A DNA stretch of 64,000 bases, from the NCBI GenBank assembly GCA_016287075.1, contig JAEEVC010000002.1, positions 62,001-126,000 on the forward strand, written 5' to 3'. The DNA is from Bacteroidales bacterium. GTDB lineage: Bacteria > Bacteroidota > Bacteroidia > Bacteroidales > UBA932. Shown here in pieces: positions 1 to 6,910 of this stretch; positions within the stretch are counted from its first letter, which is position 1; every line of letters begins with the position of its first letter. The position numbers and the translations under genes were made by a program. The notes beneath the pieces are model-generated. The model was not told the DNA's origin and ran no database searches. It was given only the letters and a program-made list of their open reading frames with translations.

Positions 1-280
1 CCGCACCGATGATGCCGCCGATGACCTGGCCGATCCAGTAACCGCAGGCGTCCTTCCAGCTCATGCGGCCGGAGAGGGCGACACCGAGGGTGATGGCCGG
101 GTTGATGTGGCAACCGGAGATGCCGCCGATCGCGTACGCCATGGCGATGACGGACAGGCCGAAGGCCATGGCCGTACCGACGATGCCCGCGGCAGTGCCG
201 CAGCCCAGGAAAACGGCCGTTCCGCAGCCGAGGAGAGTCAGGACCATCGTCCCGATGCATTCAGCGATGTACTTCTTCAT
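1..280 (-). CDS. aqpZ: Aquaporin Z-like channel (MIP family), 3' part cut by window edge
   Basis: Inner-membrane channel for water or small neutral solutes. The visible 93 residues start with MKKYIAECIGTMVLTLLGCG, a glycine-rich first membrane helix that includes the conserved glutamate of MIP proteins. They continue through a second helix to the first NPA box, read as CHINPAIT, which forms half of the pore constriction. The fragment ends in the third helix, so the second NPA box lies outside the window. The start ATG is at 278-280 and a TATCTTTG box lies 28 bp upstream. Family assignment is secure from the NPA box. AqpZ is chosen over glycerol facilitator by general likeness only. Confidence 0.9.
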   Translation of the reverse strand, partial: MKKYIAECIGTMVLTLLGCGTAVFLGCGTAAGIVGTAMAFGLSVIAMAYAIGGISGCHINPAITLGVALSGRMSWKDACGYWIGQVIGGIIGA

Positions 281-307
281 ACGATAAGGTTTTAAAGTTA
301 CGTGCTT

Positions 308-335
308 CAAAGATAAGGATAATTTCGTATTTTTG
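308..335. promoter_or_regulatory. Divergent promoter region between aquaporin and AraC gene
   Basis: Two Bacteroidetes -7 boxes (TAnnTTTG) lie back to back. TATCTTTG reads on the minus strand at 308-315 toward the aquaporin, and TATTTTTG reads on the plus strand at 328-335 toward the AraC gene. No good TTTG -33 element is seen for either. The plus box ends only 4 bases before the ATG at 340. Confidence 0.6.
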
Positions 336-339
336 CAAT

Positions 340-774
340 ATGAAGATGCTCAGACGACTGCGATGCCTTCTCCCCCTGTCCGTTTCCCGGACCGGGAAGG
401 CAAAGGACCGCTCCGGTGTCCCGCCCGAAACGCTCCGCCAGTTCCCTTTCATCCAGGAGCGCCTGGACCGCTGGGTCATCGGGAAACGTTTCTGCGAGGA
501 TATCCGCAACAACGTCGATTTCGCCGAAAGCCTCGGGGCGGACCCGAAGGACGTGACCTGGTTTTTCCGCACCGTCGTGCGCGAAGACCAGCGGACCTGG
601 CGGGCCCGCCTGCGGATCGAAGAGGCGATCAGCCTGCTGAAGAAGGATCCGGACATGCCGCTCGGGACGGTCGCCGAAGCCGTTGGTTTCAGCGACGCGT
701 CGAATTTCGCAAGGCAGTTCCGGAAATGGACCGGCATCGCTCCCCACCAGTGGCGGGAGCGCCACGGCGGCTGA
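340..774 (+). CDS. Short AraC-family transcriptional regulator
   Basis: Probable DNA-binding regulator of 144 residues. The C-terminal half (about 85-140) is an AraC-type double helix-turn-helix: a first helix block RLRIEEAISLLKKDPDMPLG, then TVAEAVGFSDASNFARQFRK and a GIAPHQWR ending, which matches the family's G(F/Y)xDxSxFxRxFKxxxGxxPxxyR pattern. The N-terminal part is short and basic and has no recognisable ligand-binding domain, so the inducer is unknown. It is transcribed away from the aquaporin and could regulate it, which is inference only. The ATG at 340 almost coincides with the expected transcription start; a second in-frame ATG lies at 346. Confidence 0.85.
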   Translation: MKMLRRLRCLLPLSVSRTGKAKDRSGVPPETLRQFPFIQERLDRWVIGKRFCEDIRNNVDFAESLGADPKDVTWFFRTVVREDQRTWRARLRIEEAISLLKKDPDMPLGTVAEAVGFSDASNFARQFRKWTGIAPHQWRERHGG

Positions 775-801
775 GCGGCCGGAGGCGTTAGAAGGATTCC
801 C

Positions 802-1440
802 CTACATTTTGATCTTGGCACCGCCGGAGGTCTTCCGGCGCACATTGCCCGACGCCTTGAGCCTGCGGGCGTCGATGCTGCCGGGAGCGTTCACATCGAA
901 GACGGCGTCGGACGTGCTGCCGCCCAGTTTGAGGGTACCCGGCTCGTCCATCTTGACTTTCAGGCAGTTCCGGACATCCAGATTCCGCGCGGAGACGGTA
1001 CCGGTCCCGGGGAACAGGACATACAGGTTCTTGCAGCGGACGCCGTCCAGGCTGACCTTGCCGGTTTTTTCCGCCGAGACAGTGAGATTCTCATCGGAGC
1101 TGCAGCCTCCCGAGAATGACGAGGCCTCCATGACATGGACGCGGCTGAGAAGCGGGGCCGAAACCTCGAGGGAGAACTTCCGGGCACCCAGCGGCTGGTG
1201 ACCCTTTGTCCCGATGTACAGTTCGCCGTCGATGACCTTGCAGTCGACGGTATCGATGACCCCCTTCCGGGTGCGGAGGGCGACGCTGAAGGAATCGGCC
1301 TGGGTAAAGGTCACATCGGCGCCGTCCGCAACGCGGACCGCCGTGAAATCCCGCAGGTCGAGGTTGCGGCTGACGACGGGGCCGCGGAAGCAGGAAACGG
1401 CAAGCAGGGCCGCCGCTGAGAGGATCAGAAAACGTTTCAT
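802..1440 (-). CDS. DUF2807 (GIN-domain) lipoprotein, second paralogue
   Basis: Putative surface or periplasmic lipoprotein of 212 residues. It begins MKRFLILSAAALLAVSCFRG, a signal peptide with a lipobox ending at Cys17. The remainder consists of short beta-strand repeats with glycine and aspartate turns (for example NLDLRDFTAVRVADGADVTF), typical of the DUF2807 auto-transporter-adhesin-like right-handed beta fold. Its function is unknown. An ATG four codons upstream (1452) is possible, but 1440 gives the better signal peptide. It lies downstream of a paralogue at 1544-2308 and seems to have its own promoter (1481-1488). The second half is Gly/Ser/Ala-rich like the family's repeated strands. 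Confidence 0.85.
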   Translation of the reverse strand: MKRFLILSAAALLAVSCFRGPVVSRNLDLRDFTAVRVADGADVTFTQADSFSVALRTRKGVIDTVDCKVIDGELYIGTKGHQPLGARKFSLEVSAPLLSRVHVMEASSFSGGCSSDENLTVSAEKTGKVSLDGVRCKNLYVLFPGTGTVSARNLDVRNCLKVKMDEPGTLKLGGSTSDAVFDVNAPGSIDARRLKASGNVRRKTSGGAKIKM

Positions 1441-1480
1441 CGTATCATGCATTTTACTTATTCCCATTACAAATCGACTG

Positions 1481-1488
1481 CAAAGATA
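1481..1488 (-). promoter_or_regulatory. -7 promoter box for the second DUF2807 gene
   Basis: TATCTTTG on the minus strand matches TAnnTTTG exactly, 40 bases before the ATG at 1440. No TTTG is seen at the expected -33 distance, so the site is partly supported. Confidence 0.45.
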
Positions 1489-1494
1489 CGGAAA

Positions 1495-1519
1495 GGGAGC
1501 CGCTTTTCCAACGGCTCCC
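1495..1519 (-). terminator. Hairpin after the first DUF2807 gene
   Basis: A perfect 8-bp stem, GGGAGCCG at 1495-1502 and CGGCTCCC at 1512-1519, with a 9-base loop. It lies 25 bases beyond the stop of the 1544-2308 gene and is followed on the minus strand by a short pyrimidine run. It probably separates the operon from the next gene. Confidence 0.5.
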
Positions 1520-1543
1520 CTCCCTTTCTTGCAAGACGGCCTA

Positions 1544-2308
1544 TTAGCGGGCGCGGAGGATCTCTCCGCTGCCGGATCGCTCCGTATGGAACGCGCCGTC
1601 AACCCGGAGGTTCCGGACATCCGCGTCACCGGCGCCCTTGACCTTCACGGAACAGCTGGCGGCATGGCCGGCTAGCCGGACGTCCCCGGCTCCGACGACC
1701 TGGACATCGACCCGACCGTCCACATCGATTTCTCCGGCATCCACATCGCCGGCACCCTTGACGCCGACGCTCATGCACTTGGTAACCAGGCTCTTCACCT
1801 GCAGGTCCCCGGCCCCTTCGACCTGGGCGGTAAACTGGACGCAACGGATCCGGCCCAGCTTCACGTCCCCGCTTCCCTTGATGAGGAAAGTGAGCTGGCC
1901 GTCTTCCCGGTCATATCCGTCCGGCATCAAGATGTCCGAAGCACCGTTGACCCGGATGATTTCAAAGGCCGGCGCCGAAACCTCGACAGCGTATTCTTTT
2001 ATCATCCGGAAGGGATGTCCTTCCTTCGTGCGGATCTCCAGGGTACCGTTCTCGACCCGGTAATCCAGCCATTCGAAGAGGTCCTCATGCGTGCGGACGA
2101 CGACCCGGAACGAATCGGCCTGATGCAGGGTGATGTCCGGGGAGCCTTCGGCCAGGATGTTGGTGAAATCCTTCAGGTCCAGGACCCGGCTGGCGACTTC
2201 GCCATGGATGGTCACGGCCTTCCTGCCGGACTTGTAATTGGGATTGACATGGAAGCAGGAAACGGCGAGGACGGCTGCTGCCACAAGGGGGATGAATCGG
2301 TTATGCAT
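1544..2308 (-). CDS. DUF2807 (GIN-domain) lipoprotein, first paralogue
   Basis: Lipoprotein of 254 residues with signal peptide MHNRFIPLVAAAVLAVSC (Cys18 lipidated). The body has repeated GAGD/GSGDV turns (KGSGDVKLG, EGAGDLQVK, KGAGDVDAG, VGAGDVRLAG, KGAGDADVR), the hallmark of the DUF2807 beta-helix-like fold. In Bacteroidetes such proteins often sit beside GntR-ABC modules, as here. The start overlaps the stop of the GntR gene by 8 bases, so translation is probably coupled and it is the last gene of the ABC operon. Its biochemical role is unknown; a cell-envelope adhesin or stress role is only a guess. Confidence 0.88.
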   Translation of the reverse strand: MHNRFIPLVAAAVLAVSCFHVNPNYKSGRKAVTIHGEVASRVLDLKDFTNILAEGSPDITLHQADSFRVVVRTHEDLFEWLDYRVENGTLEIRTKEGHPFRMIKEYAVEVSAPAFEIIRVNGASDILMPDGYDREDGQLTFLIKGSGDVKLGRIRCVQFTAQVEGAGDLQVKSLVTKCMSVGVKGAGDVDAGEIDVDGRVDVQVVGAGDVRLAGHAASCSVKVKGAGDADVRNLRVDGAFHTERSGSGEILRAR

Positions 2309-2651
2309 GGTCTGTTTCGTTAAGGGTTGAGAAATCGATCCCGAGCAGCCGCATCCGTTCCCGGATGGCCGGCAACTCCTTTTCCATAAATTCCTTCCGT
2401 TGGGCGGAGAGGACGGTCTCCCGCGCATCGTCGGCCACGAAGTAGCCGATGCCGCGCCTGTTGTAGATGACCCCGTCGGCGGTGAGCTTTTCGTAGGAGC
2501 GCATCATCGTGTTCGGATTGACCCCGATGTCGGCGCCATACTCCCGGACCGAGGGGATCCGGTCCCCTCCCCGGAGGTCGCCGGAGAGGATCCGGTCGGC
2601 GATCACATCCACTATCTGCAGATAGATCGGTTTTTCTGCTGCGAAGTTCAT
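2301..2651 (-). CDS. GntR-family (YtrA subfamily) transcriptional regulator
   Basis: Small DNA-binding repressor of 116 residues. Residues 1-70 form the winged helix: PIYLQIVDVIADRILSGDL, then GDRIPSVREYGADIGVNPNT and a wing VIYNRRGIGYFV. The short C-terminal tail (about 40 residues) lacks the large effector domain of other GntR proteins, which places it in the YtrA group. YtrA proteins normally repress the ABC transporter operon in which they lie, and here the gene sits within one, 4 bases after the membrane protein and overlapping the DUF2807 gene. Autoregulation of the promoter at 4358-4388 is the likely mode. The ligand is not known. Confidence 0.92.
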   Translation of the reverse strand: MNFAAEKPIYLQIVDVIADRILSGDLRGGDRIPSVREYGADIGVNPNTMMRSYEKLTADGVIYNRRGIGYFVADDARETVLSAQRKEFMEKELPAIRERMRLLGIDFSTLNETDHA

Positions 2652-2655
2652 GGGA

Positions 2656-3483
2656 CTAATGCTGAAGGGTTTTGATCCGGCGCCAGACGCCCCAGCCGAG
2701 ACCGGCGGCGACCAGGCAGGCGACGGCGATGAAGCCGTTCAGGATGGACGTGGCCAGACGGAGGGCCTGTTCATCCTCGAACCCGGCGTCAAAATCGAGA
2801 TGCTGGAACGTCGGGATCAGCGCGAGGGCCGACAGGATGGACAGCACCATCGAGAGGATGAAGATGACCAGCAGGCCGCCGGAAATCTTGTACTTGCGGA
2901 AGCAGAGGCCGCAGAGCAGGAAGAAAAGGAAATTGATGACATGCCCGAGGAGGATAATGCCGACCATCCCGGCCGGGGAGATGACTATCGGGGATTCGCT
3001 GCCGGACATCTCCGCAAAGCTCTGCATGAGCGTGGAGAGGCCGCCGAAGAAGCTCCCGGCAACGGGCTGGCTCATCGCCGGGAACATCAGGACAAGCAGT
3101 GCATCCACTGCCAGATAGATGGCCCAGACGCAGACAGGGATGACCACGAGGACCATCAGGAGCATCGAAATGTATTTTTCCAGGCGCGAGGCGGGAACCA
3201 GGAGCCAGGCGGAACCGGCCTTGCGGTCGGTCAGGTGGCCGTAGATGCGGGCAATATACAGTTCCATCACCGTACAGACCACGACAAACATACCGATCCG
3301 GACCGCCTGCCCGGGATAAGACCAGGTACCCGAAAAACTCAGGGAGAGCAGACCCTGGACCAGGAAATAGAACAGGCCGAGGCCGGCGAACAGCAGCAGG
3401 GGGCGGCCATGGCTGCGCATCACCTGCATGAAATCATAGCGGAAATACTGCCAGAAACGGCGGAGTTGGAATGTTTCGTTCAT
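2656..3483 (-). CDS. ABC-type transporter membrane subunit (ABC-2-like)
   Basis: Integral membrane protein of 275 residues with about six hydrophobic segments (near residues 28-48, 60-78, 106-130, 165-190, 200-225, 240-262). There is no clear family motif. Because it lies 12 bases after an ABC ATPase and 4 bases before a YtrA-type regulator, it is taken as the permease partner. The substrate is unknown; related GntR-regulated ABC modules in Gram-positives respond to cell-wall antibiotics, but this cannot be carried over safely. Start ATG at 3483 is the only one that keeps the N-terminal cytoplasmic helix before the first membrane segment. Confidence 0.78.
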   Translation of the reverse strand: MNETFQLRRFWQYFRYDFMQVMRSHGRPLLLFAGLGLFYFLVQGLLSLSFSGTWSYPGQAVRIGMFVVVCTVMELYIARIYGHLTDRKAGSAWLLVPASRLEKYISMLLMVLVVIPVCVWAIYLAVDALLVLMFPAMSQPVAGSFFGGLSTLMQSFAEMSGSESPIVISPAGMVGIILLGHVINFLFFLLCGLCFRKYKISGGLLVIFILSMVLSILSALALIPTFQHLDFDAGFEDEQALRLATSILNGFIAVACLVAAGLGWGVWRRIKTLQH

Positions 3484-3495
3484 GGCTTCTGGAGT

Positions 3496-4323
3496 TTAAC
3501 GGTTAAACAGGGATTGGGCCAGTTCCTTGTGGGCATGGATGGTGTTGAAGAAGGCCTCGACATTGACCTTGCTCTCTTCGCCGGCGGCATTGGGATAGAC
3601 CTGGATGGCCCCGCCGGGGGTCATTTCCCGGTACAGGGCGTCGGTGCGGATCTCGGTGCCGTAGTCGAAGAAGAGCTTCTCGCTGATTTCCTGCACCGTC
3701 GCGTTCACGAGCACCGCCCGGTTGTCCAGGATGATGATCGGGTCGATGATGTTCTCCAGGTCGCGGACCTGGTGGGTGGAGATGACGATGGCCGCATCCT
3801 CGGAGGTGTACCGGGTCACCGCCTTGCGGAACTGCGCCTTGGAGGGGATGTCCAGCCCGTTCGTCGGCTCGTCCATATAATAATGACGGACATTGCAGGC
3901 GAGGGCGAAGGAAATCCAGGTCTTCTTGAGCTGGCCGGCGGACATCGTATCCATCCGCTGCGCGGGATCCACCTCGAATTCCCGGAGGATTGTCAGGAAT
4001 TTTTCGATGTCGAAGCGGGGCCAGAACACGCCGTTCTCCCGGGCGAAGACCTCGGCCTTCGCGGGAACGGGAGCGACCTCGTCGGGGAGGAAATACTGGT
4101 CGGCGAGCAGGGAAGGCTGACGGTCGAACGGGGCGAGGCCGTCGACCTCGATGGAACCGATCTGGGGCTTCTTCAGGCCGCAGAGCAGGGTGAGCAGGGT
4201 GGTCTTCCCCACCCCGTTTTCTCCGAGAAGGCCATAGATGTTGCCTTCGCGGATCTGCAGCGAAATGTCCTTCAGGACCATTTTGCTGCCGTAGCTGAAT
4301 GCGAGATTGCTGACGTTGATCAT
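3496..4323 (-). CDS. ABC transporter ATP-binding protein
   Basis: Cytoplasmic ATPase subunit of 275 residues, first gene of the operon. Walker A is GENGVGKT (about 34-41). The signature region is degenerate (MSAGQLKK instead of LSGGQ). Walker B reads YYMDEPTNGLD and the switch histidine is in ISTHQ. The sequence resembles the ATPases of YtrB/EcsA-like exporters. A C-terminal extension of about 70 residues follows the nucleotide-binding domain. It is transcribed from a well-formed promoter at 4358-4388 and precedes its membrane partner by 12 bases. Export or bacteriocin/antibiotic relief are possible roles, not demonstrated. Confidence 0.92.
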   Translation of the reverse strand: MINVSNLAFSYGSKMVLKDISLQIREGNIYGLLGENGVGKTTLLTLLCGLKKPQIGSIEVDGLAPFDRQPSLLADQYFLPDEVAPVPAKAEVFARENGVFWPRFDIEKFLTILREFEVDPAQRMDTMSAGQLKKTWISFALACNVRHYYMDEPTNGLDIPSKAQFRKAVTRYTSEDAAIVISTHQVRDLENIIDPIIILDNRAVLVNATVQEISEKLFFDYGTEIRTDALYREMTPGGAIQVYPNAAGEESKVNVEAFFNTIHAHKELAQSLFNR

Positions 4324-4357
4324 ATCTTTGCGAGTGTGTTAGTTCATTAGTACACTG

Positions 4358-4388
4358 CAAAGGTACACACTTTTTCCGAACCACCAAA
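4358..4388 (-). promoter_or_regulatory. Promoter of the ABC/GntR/DUF2807 operon
   Basis: On the minus strand TTTG (4385-4388) is followed after exactly 19 bases by TACCTTTG (4358-4365), an exact Bacteroidetes consensus. The ABC ATPase start lies 34 bases further. This is the likely site of autoregulation by the GntR protein. Confidence 0.8.
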
Positions 4389-4416
4389 TTTTTTTTCACT
4401 TTTTTTATGCAATGCG

Positions 4417-4424
4417 TATTTTTG
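4417..4424 (+). promoter_or_regulatory. -7 promoter box of the ModF-like ABC gene
   Basis: TATTTTTG matches TAnnTTTG; the -33 position shows only TTTC. The box lies inside what would be the first codons if translation began at the ATG at 4412, which argues for a start at 4442. Confidence 0.5.
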
Positions 4425-4441
4425 CACAAAATGAACGGCAC

Positions 4442-5701
4442 ATGGGTCCGATAACGATCGATCGCGGGGAACAGGTCGCCCTGGTGGGAGGCAATGCCGC
4501 GGGAAAAAGCCGGCTCGCAGCCGCCCTCGCGGGGCGATACGGCACAAAGTATATCAGTTTCCGGGATTCTTACGGAAGCTACGGCGACCGTAACTTCTTC
4601 ATGCAGCAGCGATGGAACCTGTTCACCCTGGAAGGCGACCCGCCGACCCTCGGCGAAGCGCTCCGGGGGGAGGCGGCGGAAAGCAGGGATCCGGCAGCTG
4701 CCGGGGAACGGCTGGCGGAACTGACCGCCCTGTTTTCCCTGGAACCGCTGCTGGACAAGCCGCTTGTGACGCTTTCCTCCGGTGAACTCCGGAAATACCA
4801 GCTGACCCGAGCCCTGCTGGGCGGGCCGGAAATCCTCGTTGTCGACAACCCGTACATCGGCCTGGACCCGCGGGCACGGGCGCTCCTGACGGAACTGCTC
4901 ACGACGCTTTCGGAGCACATGACCTTGGTGCTGGTCCTGTCGCGGCCGGCGGAGATTCCCCCCTTCATCACCCATGTCATCCCGGTCAAGGACGGGGTGC
5001 CCGGAGAGAAGGTCACGCGGGAGCAGTACCTGGACACGACCCTTCCCCCCGCCGTGATCCGGCTCCGGAACGTGACCATCCGGTACGGGAACCGTGTCAT
5101 CCTCAACGACTTGAACTGGACGGTGCGGGAAGGCGAGCATTGGGCGCTGACCGGAGCCAACGGCAGCGGCAAGAGCACGCTCCTGAGCCTGATCAATGCA
5201 GACAACCCGCAGGCCTATGCCCACGACATCGAACTCTTCGGCCGTCCACGGGGCAGCGGGGAGAGCATCTGGGACATCAAGCGGCGGATCGGCTTCGTGA
5301 GCCCGGAACTGCACCGGGCTTTCCGGGTGGACGCCCCGGCGCTGGACATCGTCACCAGCGGATACTTCGATACGGAGGGCCTGTTCATGCGACCCTCCGC
5401 GGAGCAACGGGCCGGCGCCCTCCGGTGGATGGAGGAATTCGGCATCGGCGACCTCGCCGGAATGCCTTTCCTGCGGCTTTCCAGCGGGCAGCAGCGCATG
5501 TGCCTGGTCACGCGCGCCTTCGTCAAGGACCCGCCGCTCTATATCCTGGACGAGCCCCTGCAAGGCATTGACGAGCCGCACAGGCGGCATGTGAAAAGGC
5601 TATTGGACCGCTTCTGCGGCGCTCCGGGCAAGACCCTCCTGATGGTCACCCATTATCCGGAGGAATACCCCTCCTGCATCGACCACAGTCTCAGTCTGTA
5701 A
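4442..5701 (+). CDS. Double ABC ATPase, ModF/PhrA-like
   Basis: Cytoplasmic protein of 419 residues with two ABC nucleotide-binding domains and no membrane segment. Domain 1: Walker A GGNAAGKS, signature LSSGELRK, Walker B ILVVDNPYIGLD, in which Asn replaces the catalytic Glu. Domain 2: Walker A GANGSGKS, the ModF-type stretch YAHDIELFGRPRGSGES, signature LSSGQQR, and an intact Walker B YILDEPLQGID. E. coli ModF is a stand-alone double ATPase of molybdate loci, but no mod genes lie nearby, so molybdate is not implied. An upstream in-frame ATG at 4412 is rejected because a -7 promoter box overlaps it. It meets the serine hydrolase tail to tail with an 11-base overlap. Confidence 0.85.
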   Translation: MGPITIDRGEQVALVGGNAAGKSRLAAALAGRYGTKYISFRDSYGSYGDRNFFMQQRWNLFTLEGDPPTLGEALRGEAAESRDPAAAGERLAELTALFSLEPLLDKPLVTLSSGELRKYQLTRALLGGPEILVVDNPYIGLDPRARALLTELLTTLSEHMTLVLVLSRPAEIPPFITHVIPVKDGVPGEKVTREQYLDTTLPPAVIRLRNVTIRYGNRVILNDLNWTVREGEHWALTGANGSGKSTLLSLINADNPQAYAHDIELFGRPRGSGESIWDIKRRIGFVSPELHRAFRVDAPALDIVTSGYFDTEGLFMRPSAEQRAGALRWMEEFGIGDLAGMPFLRLSSGQQRMCLVTRAFVKDPPLYILDEPLQGIDEPHRRHVKRLLDRFCGAPGKTLLMVTHYPEEYPSCIDHSLSL

Positions 5702-6905
5702 TCGCTCCCGCGACGATGTTGGCGACGCAGGCGCGGGTGCGGGCCAGGGAACCGTCATCGGTCGGATGGCAGCGGTTTGTCAGGAGGATCACGGCGGTTC
5801 GGGAATCCAGGTCGATGATCATCGAGGTGCCCGTGTATCCCGTATGACATAAGGTACGCGTGCGCGAAGTCAGGTCGCCGCGGAGGCCAGCGTGGTCGCT
5901 GCAGACGTCCCAGCCGAGCGCACGGCCGATGTGGGGCGCGTTTCCGGCGGGGATGGCGGCCATGGCCTGTACGGTCGCCGGCCCCAGGATGCGCCGGCCG
6001 TGGACCGCGCCTCCGCCCATGATGGCGGCGGCGATGACCGACAGGTCCTCCGCGTTGGAGAAGACACCGGCGTTGCCCGAATTGCCGCCGTTCAGCCGGC
6101 GGGCCAGCGGATCGTGAACCTCGCCGAGCAGCGGGCGGCCGTCTTCCTGGACCTCCGTAGGCGCCACAAGCGGCAGGATATCAGGATGTTCCGCCTTCGG
6201 TTCATAGCAGGTATGCTTCAGTCCGAGGGCATCGAACACATGATGCTGCGCATAATCGGCCAACCGCTCGCCGGTAATACCTTCGAGGATCCGCTGGAGC
6301 GTTACGAAGTTCAGGCAGCTGTACATGAAGTCCGTCTCCGGGCGGAAGTTGCGCCGGACTTCCGTCGCAATATAGCGCATCGTGGAGTCCGGGCAGTTCT
6401 CCCCGAAACGGTCCACCAGGCCCTGCACGCCGAGATAGGGCGTCAGCCCCGAGGCGTGCGTCAGGAGGTCCTGGACCGTAATATCCACCGTTTCACCCGT
6501 TTCCGGATCCGTCCAGGGCTGGAAATCCGGGATATACCGCCGGACGGGGTCCGTCAGCCGGACCCGGCCCTGCTCGACAAGCTGCAGGAAAGAAAGCGTC
6601 GTCCCCACACACTTGGACAGCGAGGCCAGGTCGAAGACCGTTTCCGGGGTCATGGCCACGGTGTCGGGAACGACCTGCCGGTTGCCATAGGCCTTCAGAT
6701 AGACGATCCTGTCGCCGCGGACGACAGAAAGGACGGCGCCGGGCATGTTGCCCTCGGCGATGGACGCGCGGATGACGGAATCCACCCGGCTCAGTTTCAC
6801 CGGATCCATGCCCGCGCGCCGGGGAGCCGTCCGGCGCAACGCACCGGGCTGCTCCCCGGCGCAGGCGACCAGGAGCGGAATGACGAGGATCAGGAGCTTC
6901 CGCAT
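5691..6905 (-). CDS. Serine hydrolase lipoprotein, beta-lactamase/class C family
   Basis: Predicted periplasmic lipoprotein of 404 residues; the signal peptide MRKLLILVIPLLVAC ends at lipobox Cys15. The catalytic SxxK motif is S-L-S-K (Ser95, Lys98) in FDLASLSKCVGTT, followed by the family pattern DLLTHASGL and a Tyr-containing motif YSCLNF. This is the beta-lactamase/transpeptidase-like fold (EstB, DD-peptidase, class C beta-lactamase). It is more likely an esterase or peptidase than a true resistance enzyme. Last gene of the recF operon, 5 bases after the DUF4301 gene. A longer ORF upstream is not used because it would destroy the signal peptide. Confidence 0.88.
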   Translation of the reverse strand: MRKLLILVIPLLVACAGEQPGALRRTAPRRAGMDPVKLSRVDSVIRASIAEGNMPGAVLSVVRGDRIVYLKAYGNRQVVPDTVAMTPETVFDLASLSKCVGTTLSFLQLVEQGRVRLTDPVRRYIPDFQPWTDPETGETVDITVQDLLTHASGLTPYLGVQGLVDRFGENCPDSTMRYIATEVRRNFRPETDFMYSCLNFVTLQRILEGITGERLADYAQHHVFDALGLKHTCYEPKAEHPDILPLVAPTEVQEDGRPLLGEVHDPLARRLNGGNSGNAGVFSNAEDLSVIAAAIMGGGAVHGRRILGPATVQAMAAIPAGNAPHIGRALGWDVCSDHAGLRGDLTSRTRTLCHTGYTGTSMIIDLDSRTAVILLTNRCHPTDDGSLARTRACVANIVAGAITD

Positions 6906-6910
6906 GATCC

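Noticed and set aside
4412..4441. ATG at 4412 as start of the ModF-like gene
   Set aside because: The -7 promoter box TATTTTTG (4417-4424) overlaps these codons, so the transcript should start after them.
3503..5590. Open frame of 695 codons on the minus strand over the ABC ATPase and the ModF-like gene
   Set aside because: Crosses a promoter region and two real genes on opposite strands; no domain.
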